A DNA stretch of 5,374 nt from Holophagae bacterium (GTDB taxonomy: Bacteria; Acidobacteriota; Thermoanaerobaculia; Thermoanaerobaculales; Sulfomarinibacteraceae), in assembly GCA_030609785.1 (NCBI GenBank), contig JAUWTC010000219.1, positions 1 to 5,374 on the forward strand, written 5' to 3'. This document shows, in pieces, positions 1-5,374 of the stretch. Both the position numbers and the translations under genes were made by a program. Every line of letters begins with the position of its first letter. Within the stretch, counting starts at the first letter, position 1. The notes under the pieces are model-generated. The model was not told where the DNA came from, did no database searches, and saw only the letters and a program-made list of their open reading frames with translations.

Positions 1-49
1 CCTAGGGATTCGAAATTCCCAGTTTCCAGTATCCAGGTATCATTCCCCA

Positions 50-2608
50 ATGCAAACTCTCGGCGAACGCGTCCCGTCCGGCGGCACATCCGATACCGAC
101 GAAATTCTTGACCTTTTCCTGGGATGGGCTGCCGATTCAGGTTTTGAGCTCTACCCAGCCCAGGAAGAGGCCCTGCTGGAGTTGATGTCCGGGCGCCACG
201 TCGTTTTGAGCACACCGACCGGGTCGGGCAAAAGCCTGGTTGCCCTGGGGCTGCACTTCAAGGGTCTCTGCGAGGGCCGAACCTCGTTCTACACATCCCC
301 GATCAAGGCCCTTGCCAGCGAGAAGTTCTTTTCTCTGTGCGAAGTCTTGGGCCCCGAGAATGTCGGCATGAAGACCGGAGACGCCTCGATCAACCCCGAT
401 GCCACCGTTGTCTGCTGCACCGCCGAGGTCTTGGCCAACATGGCCCTGCGGCAGGGAGAGGACCTCGAAGCGCCGTACGTCGTCATGGACGAATTCCACT
501 ACTACGCCGACCGCGACCGCGGCTGGGCCTGGCAGGTCCCTTTGATCACCCTGCCCTCGACCCGTTTCTTGCTGATGTCGGCCACCCTGGGCGACGTCAC
601 GCCGATAACACGCCACATCGAAAAGCGCTCAGGCGTCGAGGTTGCCCACGTCACATCGGTCGATCGACCTGTCCCGCTGGATTTCTCATACCGCGAGACG
701 CCGCTGCACGAAACGGTCGAGAAACTGGGGGCCAACGACCAGACGCCGGTCTACATCGTCAACTTCACCCGCAACGACTGCGCCGAACTGGCCCAGGGTT
801 TGACCTCGATGGGCCTGACAAGCCGCAAGGAACGCGAGGCCATCCGAGAGGCGCTGATCGGCGTCCGCTTCGACACACCCTACGGCCGCGAGTTCAAGCG
901 TTTCCTGGGCTTCGGCATCGGCGTCCACCATGCGGGGCTCTTGCCAAAATACCGGCTCCAGGTCGAACAACTGGCCCAGAAGGGCATGCTCAAAGTGGTC
1001 TCAGGCACCGACACCCTCGGCGTCGGCGTCAACATTCCCATCCGCACCGTGCTTTTCACGAAACTTGCCAAATTCGACGGCCAGAAGGTCGGCCACCTCA
1101 AGGTCCGGGACTTCCAGCAGATCGCAGGACGCGCCGGCCGCAAAGGTTTCGACGACCAGGGCTGGGTCGTCGCGCAGGCGCCTGAAGACGCGATCGCCAA
1201 GCGTATCGCCCAGCGCAAGGCCACGGCCGGCAAAAAGACCAAGAAGAAACCCCAGCGACCTCGGCGGGACGGCGACGTCTCCTGGACAGAGGAAACGCTC
1301 AATCGCATGATCCACTCACCGCCCGAGGCCCTGCGCTCACGCTTCCGGCTGACCAACGGCATGGTGCTCGACCTGATCCAACGCGACGCCGACAGCAACG
1401 ACCCCGACTCCCGAAACTTCGTCGCCATCCGCCGACTGATCGCCGACTGCCACGAGGACCCCGAAAGCAAGAAACGTCTGATCCAGCGAGCGGCAGAATT
1501 AGTTCGTTCCCTCTACCGGCTGGGTATTATCCGCATGGTTCGGGATACCGCCGGTTCCTATCTCTGGGTCATCCCCGACGAGGATTTGCAGGTGGATTTC
1601 TCGCTCTTTCACAACCTGTCGCTCTTCCTCGTCGAAGCGATAGGCGGGCTGGACCCGGAGGGTGAGGACCACGCCCTGGACCTCTTGTCCGCAGTCGAGT
1701 CTGTGCTGGAAGACCCCACCGTCCTGATCCGCGCCCAGGTCAGCAAGGCAAAAACTGAACTGATCACCAGACTCAAGGCCGAGGGCGTTCCTTACGAAGA
1801 ACGGATGAACCGACTGGACGAGGTCACCAACCCACAGCCCTGCCGGGAGTACCTGCTGGCGATTTACGAGCGGTTCCGGGGCGATCACCCGTGGGTCGGC
1901 GGCGATCTGGTGGCGCCCAAGTCCATCGCCCGCGAGATGTTGGAAGAGTGGTTGAGCTTTGGCGAGTACACCCGGCGCTACGCCCTTCAGCGCTCGGAAG
2001 GCATCCTCCTGCGCTACCTCTCCCAGGTCTACAAGACCCTGGACCAGAACATCCCGGACCAGGCCAAGACCGATGCCGTGTGGGACGTTATCGGGTGGCT
2101 GCGTTCGGTGATCGAGCGCATCGACACCTCGCTGATCGAGGAGTGGGAAGGCCTCCGCCATCCAGAAATGCACCTGAAGGGATTGACCGAGCACGAGACC
2201 CACCGGTTGTTGGCCCTGGAGGAGCTGGTCGAGAATCAGAAGAGCCTCTTCAGCCGCGTCAGGGCCGAGTGCCGCCAGTTGGTCCGGGCTCTGGCAAATG
2301 GGGACTGGGAAGAGGGCGCCGGCGGCATCAGCGCCCCACCGAGTGCCGAACCCTGGACCGCCGAAGGCCTCGAAAAGGCCATGGCGCCCTACTTCGAGCG
2401 CTACGAGAGCCTGCGTTTCGACCACCAAACACGGATGGCCGACACGACGATCTTCACCCGCGAATCCGAGCGGCGATGGAAGGTCCTTCAGCGCCTCTTC
2501 GACCCCGAAGGCAACGACAATTGGTGGTTCGAGGCCGTTATCGACCTCTCCAGCCCCGAAAGCCTCGACCGGCCTCTGCTGCAACTGGAGCGAATCGCCA
2601 CGGATTGA
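50..2608 (+). CDS. Ski2-like DEAD/DEAH-box helicase with C-terminal DUF3516 domain
   Basis: Predicted ATP-dependent superfamily 2 helicase of 852 residues, most likely acting on RNA in the cytoplasm; the substrate of this family is not established to my knowledge. All motor motifs are visible: a Q-motif-like YPAQ near residues 35-38, Walker A STPTGSGKS at 54-62, SPIKALASEK at 83-92, Walker B DEFH at 147-150, SATLGD at 177-182, GVHHAGLLPKYR at 291-302, a motif V region VSGTDTLGVGVNIP at 317-330 and motif VI QIAGRAGRKGF at 357-367. A lysine/arginine-rich linker (about 383-406) leads into a helical C-terminal region of about 440 residues that I recognise as DUF3516, ending with the family-like WKVLQRLFDPEGNDNWWFEAVIDL. 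The protein looks full length and intact. The ATG at 50 is the first start in frame, but no clear Shine-Dalgarno precedes it. It converges on the radical SAM gene with a 15-bp gap. Family assignment is strong; RNA as substrate is inferred from Ski2 relatives. Confidence 0.95.
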   Translation: MQTLGERVPSGGTSDTDEILDLFLGWAADSGFELYPAQEEALLELMSGRHVVLSTPTGSGKSLVALGLHFKGLCEGRTSFYTSPIKALASEKFFSLCEVLGPENVGMKTGDASINPDATVVCCTAEVLANMALRQGEDLEAPYVVMDEFHYYADRDRGWAWQVPLITLPSTRFLLMSATLGDVTPITRHIEKRSGVEVAHVTSVDRPVPLDFSYRETPLHETVEKLGANDQTPVYIVNFTRNDCAELAQGLTSMGLTSRKEREAIREALIGVRFDTPYGREFKRFLGFGIGVHHAGLLPKYRLQVEQLAQKGMLKVVSGTDTLGVGVNIPIRTVLFTKLAKFDGQKVGHLKVRDFQQIAGRAGRKGFDDQGWVVAQAPEDAIAKRIAQRKATAGKKTKKKPQRPRRDGDVSWTEETLNRMIHSPPEALRSRFRLTNGMVLDLIQRDADSNDPDSRNFVAIRRLIADCHEDPESKKRLIQRAAELVRSLYRLGIIRMVRDTAGSYLWVIPDEDLQVDFSLFHNLSLFLVEAIGGLDPEGEDHALDLLSAVESVLEDPTVLIRAQVSKAKTELITRLKAEGVPYEERMNRLDEVTNPQPCREYLLAIYERFRGDHPWVGGDLVAPKSIAREMLEEWLSFGEYTRRYALQRSEGILLRYLSQVYKTLDQNIPDQAKTDAVWDVIGWLRSVIERIDTSLIEEWEGLRHPEMHLKGLTEHETHRLLALEELVENQKSLFSRVRAECRQLVRALANGDWEEGAGGISAPPSAEPWTAEGLEKAMAPYFERYESLRFDHQTRMADTTIFTRESERRWKVLQRLFDPEGNDNWWFEAVIDLSSPESLDRPLLQLERIATD

Positions 2609-2623
2609 TGGATCGCTGTGCTT

Positions 2624-3757
2624 TCACTCCCAGACGCCCGGGATCTTCCTGCCGCAGTCCGGGCAGGCGCCGTGCTTGAGTCGATTCTTGAGTACGCTGA
2701 AACCGACCCGGTGAATGACGACCTGACCACATCCGGGGCAAACGGTGTGCTCTCCTGGATGGCCCGGAACATTGCCCAGGTAGACGAAGTGGAGACCCTC
2801 CGCCTTGGCGGCCCTCCAGGCGCGTTCCAGGGTGGCCACCGGCGTCGGGGGCAGGTTTTTCAGCAGGTAGGTCGGGTGGAAGCGCGTGAAGTGCACCGGC
2901 ACGTCCGGCCCCAAATGGGTCTTGACCCACCGAGCAAGCCGAACGGCCTCGGCTTCGGAGTCGTTGAGCCCCGGAATCAGCAGGACGACGATCTCCAGCC
3001 AGGTCCCGGCCTTTTTGATGATTTCCAGGACCTCAAGCACCGGTTTGAGATGGCCGCGGACCTGCTCGACGTAGAACTGCTCGGTCATCGCCTTGAGGTC
3101 GACCTTGTAGGCCTCGAGCAACGGAAGGACCTCTCGCAGGGGCTCGGGTTTGATGTAGCCGTTGCTGACGACCAGGGGCCGAAGGCCCGCCTTCCGCGCG
3201 GCCACGGCGGCGTCCCGCACATATTCCCAAAAAACCGTCGGCTCGGAGTATGTCGCCGCCGTCATGGTTGCCCCTTGTTGGCGAGCCACTCGAACCAGGG
3301 CCTCCGGGGGGAGGTACCACGACGCCACCTGTTCCGGCCGAAACTGGGAAATTTCCCAGTTCTGACAGAATTTGCACACGACGTTGCACCCGGCGGTCGC
3401 ATAGGACAGAGCCTTCTCGCCGGGCAGGACGTGAAAGAACGGCTTCTTTTCCACCGGGTCGACATGAACTGAACACGCCAGTCCATGAACCAGCGTGTAG
3501 TAGGTTCCGGCCCGGTTCTCACGGACGCCGCAGGTGCCCCGCTCGGCGTCGGCAACGATGCACTCTTGAGGACACAGGCCGCACTCGACCTTGAGGTGCT
3601 CGAGCTTGGTGTACCAGGAGGCTTCCCGCGCCGGCAGATCCTGGAGATCCACCGGCTCCCCCACCGTAGGCTTGGCGCCTCGCGCCGCACGCGGCAGCAG
3701 ACACCCCGCAGCCATCCCGGCGCAAAGACCCAACGCGTCCCTTCGGTTGAGGCTCAT
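2624..3757 (-). CDS. amrS: AmmeMemoRadiSam system radical SAM enzyme with Tat-like leader
   Basis: Radical SAM enzyme of 377 residues, related to pyruvate formate-lyase activating enzymes and belonging to the AmmeMemoRadiSam system; the substrate is unknown to me. The [4Fe-4S]/SAM motif is CxxxCxxC at C124, C128 and C131, followed by QNWEISQ. An upstream cysteine cluster (C59, C62, C66, C76) precedes the barrel and could bind metal. Barrel landmarks include TYSEP at 169-173, VSNGY at 197-201, DLKA at 220-223 and HFTRFHP at 289-295. The C-terminus is a zinc-ribbon-like pair of knuckles (C340/C343 and C365/C368) ending KIPGVWE, as in family members. Residues 1-28 carry a twin arginine (NRRDALGL), a hydrophobic stretch and an ARGA end resembling a Tat signal; conserved family sequence begins only near residue 44, which supports an added leader. 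The start overlaps the DUF362 stop as ATGA and has a good Shine-Dalgarno. Enzyme family is near certain; export is likely but inferred. Confidence 0.95.
   Translation of the reverse strand: MSLNRRDALGLCAGMAAGCLLPRAARGAKPTVGEPVDLQDLPAREASWYTKLEHLKVECGLCPQECIVADAERGTCGVRENRAGTYYTLVHGLACSVHVDPVEKKPFFHVLPGEKALSYATAGCNVVCKFCQNWEISQFRPEQVASWYLPPEALVRVARQQGATMTAATYSEPTVFWEYVRDAAVAARKAGLRPLVVSNGYIKPEPLREVLPLLEAYKVDLKAMTEQFYVEQVRGHLKPVLEVLEIIKKAGTWLEIVVLLIPGLNDSEAEAVRLARWVKTHLGPDVPVHFTRFHPTYLLKNLPPTPVATLERAWRAAKAEGLHFVYLGNVPGHPGEHTVCPGCGQVVIHRVGFSVLKNRLKHGACPDCGRKIPGVWE
3342..3361. repeat. Perfect 20-bp palindrome inside amrS
   Basis: AACTGGGAAATTTCCCAGTT is its own reverse complement over all 20 bases, with no spacer. 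It encodes the NWEISQ residues directly after the radical SAM cysteine motif. A short second inverted repeat, TTCTG-A-CAGAA, abuts it at 3360-3370. Since the amino acids are conserved in the family, the palindrome may be a by-product of codon choice; no function is claimed. Confidence 0.85.
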
Positions 3758-4707
3758 CCGGACACCACCTCGAGCGCCTTGACATCGCCGACACCCAGGC
3801 CGTAGGCGGCAGCCGTCTGAATGAACCGGGGCGCCCGTTTCTCGTCCGCCAAGGTGCCCAGAGCGCGCCGGGCCCGTTCTTCCTCAATCATGCGCCACGC
3901 CCAGGCGTCCGCGGCCACCGGATCGGCGGAGGCCGCCACCAGCCCGAGATCGAACACCCCGCGATTGGCGAAGGCAGGGCCACCTCGATACTGTGCCCTG
4001 CCACCGTCCAACACCGTCAACCGCAACTTGCCGCCGATCCACCGATGGCGAACGACGTCGGCCACGTAGGGGTCACAGTTGCCGTCGTGGTACTTGTTGG
4101 GATTGTGGATGACGCCATACCAATTCTTGAGACCGGCGGAGACTCCGGCGAAATCGTGATCCTTGACCACACCGACAGAAATCAGGGCGGTGCAGGTCGT
4201 CGACACCAGGCGGGCGAAGCACGATGCGACCGAACCGGCAACTGTCGGCTCTCGATCGTAGTCGTTATCGATGCCGTAACACAGGGAGGGACCGCCCTTT
4301 TTCCGCAGGGAGAAGCCCGCCCGTTCCAACTCTCGGCTCGAGCGTTCGAAGACGATGATCCGCGAGCGTTCGACACCGGTCCCAGCCACCCACTCGACCA
4401 GAGCGCCAACCACCTCCGGCCGCGGTGACATCCGAGGCCCTCCGAGGCAGTTGACCTTGATGCCGACGGTGTCCCGCCGCCCAAAAAGACCACGAAAGGC
4501 CGCCTCCGCCGTGTCCATGCCCGTCGAACGCCTGACGGCATCACCGACAGCTCGGGAAAAGGTCGCCGGCCGAGCATGTGGCGGGATTCCGGCGGTCCCG
4601 ACCCGCCCGATCCCCGGCGATACCTTCTGAGACGCCCGCACGACCCTCGAGACAGCCCCAGCACCCAGAAGAGCAGCAAGGTCCCGGCGGGTCAGACGGT
4701 GGTTCAT
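3754..4707 (-). CDS. DUF362 domain protein with twin-arginine signal
   Basis: Protein of 317 residues of the DUF362 family, whose biochemical role is not established; some relatives carry ferredoxin domains, but none is present here. The N-terminus MNHRLTRRDLAALLGAGAVS has a convincing Tat motif (TRRDL) and hydrophobic core, so export of the folded protein is predicted. DUF362 landmarks follow: VGIKVNCLGG at 81-90, a basic/aromatic stretch VKDHDFAGVSAGLKNWYGVIHNP at about 181-203, NCDPYVADVV at 210-219, the conserved DPVAADA at 262-268 and the terminal AAYGLGVGDVKALEVV. The ATG at 4707 is chosen because it places the Tat motif at the N-terminus. An in-frame ATG at 4728 would only add seven residues; neither has a Shine-Dalgarno, and the sequence before 4707 is instead pyrimidine-rich (CCCTCC). 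The gene lies 148 bp after amrA and overlaps amrS by 4 bp, implying a shared function. Family is confident; exact start moderately so. Confidence 0.9.
   Translation of the reverse strand: MNHRLTRRDLAALLGAGAVSRVVRASQKVSPGIGRVGTAGIPPHARPATFSRAVGDAVRRSTGMDTAEAAFRGLFGRRDTVGIKVNCLGGPRMSPRPEVVGALVEWVAGTGVERSRIIVFERSSRELERAGFSLRKKGGPSLCYGIDNDYDREPTVAGSVASCFARLVSTTCTALISVGVVKDHDFAGVSAGLKNWYGVIHNPNKYHDGNCDPYVADVVRHRWIGGKLRLTVLDGGRAQYRGGPAFANRGVFDLGLVAASADPVAADAWAWRMIEEERARRALGTLADEKRAPRFIQTAAAYGLGVGDVKALEVVSG
3766..3771 (-). promoter_or_regulatory. Ribosome binding site of the radical SAM gene
   Basis: GAGGTG on the minus strand lies 8 nt upstream of the ATG at 3757, inside the last codons of the DUF362 gene. 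It matches the core of the AGGAGGTG consensus at a good spacing. Together with the 4-bp ATGA overlap it fixes the radical SAM start, and hence the presence of the twin-arginine leader, and points to translation coupled to DUF362. Confidence 0.7.
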
Positions 4708-4712
4708 GGTAG

Positions 4713-4874
4713 GGAGGGTGGAGGGCATTGAATCAACGACGCCTTTCGGGTGTCGTGAAGGCCCTTTTTCGTTGCATTCTCGGCCCGTACCATGAGTACA
4801 GCGTCTCGAAGGCGCCTCAAATGGCACTTCACGACCCTCCGAAATCCATCCGCCATCAATGCCCTCCACCCTCC
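4713..4874. repeat. Nested imperfect inverted repeat spanning the amrA-DUF362 gap
   Basis: The outer arms are a perfect 19-bp inverted repeat: GGAGGGTGGAGGGCATTGA at 4713-4731 and its exact reverse complement at 4856-4874. Inside, 4744-4760 and 4827-4844 form a second stem with 8 contiguous pairs (TCGTGAAG / CTTCACGA), then a mismatch, a bulge and six more pairs (TTTCGG). Pairing continues irregularly at 4761-4767 with 4819-4825, and the tip is a small hairpin GTAC-N5-GTAC at 4787-4799. On the minus-strand transcript the first arm encodes the last residues and stop codon of amrA, and the second arm ends 5 nt before the DUF362 ATG. No target-site duplication is evident at the ends. The gap holds no convincing gene or promoter. 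It could be a MITE/REP-like insertion or an RNA hairpin controlling DUF362 translation; the symmetry is seen directly, the role is inferred. Confidence 0.8.
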
Positions 4875-5374
4875 TCGTGCTCCTCCCCGAAGACCTGGGC
4901 CGTGAAGACCTCGAAGGTCGCCCCTCGGCGCCAGGCGTCGGTGGCCAGTTTGGCTTTTCGTGCCAAATGGTCCAACATCGTGTCGCGGTCCCACCCCTGC
5001 TCCGGCGCCACCTGGGGCAGAAAGACGGCCCCACGGCCATTCTTCGATAACACAACACCGTGAACACCAACCCTGATCGACTCGGGGCCGGGCACTCTCC
5101 GAGACGGCGACAGCAGCGAAACTTCGACCGTCAGACCCTCGAGTTCGTCCTGCTCCAGGGCCGGAAAGCGCGGATCCCGCGAAGCGGAGACGGCGGCATG
5201 CACCACCGCGTCCACGATCGACTGCCGAGCTTCGATCACACCCATGCAGGCCCGCAAACGACCTGGCTGACCCGGTTTGATCTCGGGATGATTGAGGGTT
5301 ACGAAGGCGCCCGCCGGTGCGTGCAACACCGGATCGTCTCCGTGAGCCGAAAACCACCGGGCCAACTGTGGCCC
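4856..5374 (-). CDS. amrA: AmmeMemoRadiSam system protein A (AMMECR1 domain), 5' end outside window
   Basis: The last 172 codons of a gene running off the right edge. The visible protein is an AMMECR1 domain: AGAFVTL, the signature-like LRACMG (commonly LRGCIG), a DPRFPAL segment, EVSLLSP, the GAVFLPQVAPEQGWDRDTMLDHLARKAKLATDAW block and the terminal FEVFTAQVFGE. Together with Memo (protein B) and the radical SAM enzyme this domain defines the AmmeMemoRadiSam system; its catalytic role is unsettled. The frame is open to the window end (visible codons read GPQLARWFS), and AMMECR1 proteins normally have more residues before AGAFVTL, so the TTG at 5365 is probably an internal leucine and not the start. 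The gene might extend into a Memo-AMMECR1 fusion. The cysteine I recall in the FLxxTCxKAGL block is absent (LDHLARKAKL). The terminal EEGGGH and stop are encoded by one arm of the inverted repeat, suggesting a locally altered C-terminus. It is followed by DUF362 on the same strand. Confidence 0.9.
   Translation of the reverse strand, partial: GPQLARWFSAHGDDPVLHAPAGAFVTLNHPEIKPGQPGRLRACMGVIEARQSIVDAVVHAAVSASRDPRFPALEQDELEGLTVEVSLLSPSRRVPGPESIRVGVHGVVLSKNGRGAVFLPQVAPEQGWDRDTMLDHLARKAKLATDAWRRGATFEVFTAQVFGEEHEEGGGH

Noticed and set aside
337..1185. 282-codon open frame on the plus strand in another frame of the helicase
   Set aside because: Its translation is arginine/proline-rich with no motif, while the overlapping frame carries every helicase motif.
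1499..2584. 361-codon open frame on the minus strand opposite the helicase
   Set aside because: It lies wholly antisense to the intact DUF3516 region, shows no recognisable domain, and is the kind of shadow frame produced by high GC at third codon positions.
2648..2667. Hairpin CCTGCC-N8-GGCAGG as a terminator of amrS or the helicase
   Set aside because: It encodes the final zinc knuckle of amrS, lies inside the gene, and has no following T-run on either strand.
2618..3472. 284-codon plus-strand open frame opposite amrS
   Set aside because: It is antisense to a gene with a full set of radical SAM and zinc-ribbon cysteines and has no recognisable domain.
4787..4799. GTAC-N5-GTAC as a LexA-like or other operator
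   Set aside because: It does not fit a LexA consensus I know and is better explained as the tip of the larger inverted repeat.
4793..4820. Minus-strand promoter TTGAGG ... 16 nt ... TACTCA before DUF362
   Set aside because: The -10 element matches the consensus poorly and lies within the hairpin region, so it is not a convincing promoter.
4708..5070. Upstream extension of the DUF362 reading frame to an ATG at 5070
   Set aside because: The extra 121 residues overlap amrA out of frame, are arginine/serine-rich without family similarity, and would bury the Tat motif in the middle of the protein.
5363..5365. TTG as the start codon of amrA
   Set aside because: The frame stays open to the window edge and the AMMECR1 domain normally has more residues before AGAFVTL, so this is more likely an internal leucine codon.

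Overview
This GC-rich window carries three complete protein genes and one gene cut by the right edge. Dense coding and long spurious reading frames opposite the real genes fit a high-GC bacterium. The gene types (a DUF3516-type helicase, a Tat-signal DUF362 protein, an AmmeMemoRadiSam radical SAM enzyme with a Tat-like leader) would suit an Acidobacteriota- or Planctomycetota-like organism. That placement is a weak guess from remembered family distribution, not something the sequence proves. I see no tRNA, rRNA, CRISPR array, transposase or phage gene.

Left half (50-2608, + strand): one long gene for a Ski2-like superfamily 2 helicase with an intact motor core and a full C-terminal DUF3516 region. 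It ends 15 bp from the end of the convergent radical SAM gene, with no room for a conventional terminator between them. It is probably unrelated to the genes on its right.

Right half (2624-5374, - strand): a cluster transcribed right to left. It starts with a protein A / AMMECR1-domain gene (amrA, 5' end outside the window), followed by a DUF362 gene with a twin-arginine leader, then the radical SAM gene (amrS). The last two overlap by 4 bp (ATGA) and look translationally coupled. This is two thirds of the AmmeMemoRadiSam system; the Memo partner (protein B, amrB) is not visible and may lie beyond position 5374 or be fused to the truncated amrA. The reaction of the system is not settled as far as I know. 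Here both DUF362 and the radical SAM protein carry Tat-like N-termini, which suggests the products work outside the cytoplasm.

The most unusual structure is in the 148-bp gap between amrA and the DUF362 gene. A perfect 19-bp inverted repeat has one arm over the amrA stop codon and the other 5 nt upstream of the DUF362 start, with a second imperfect nested stem and an apical hairpin inside. It could be a MITE/REP-like element or a translational-coupling hairpin. A separate perfect 20-bp palindrome lies inside amrS, over the codons just after the radical SAM cysteine motif.
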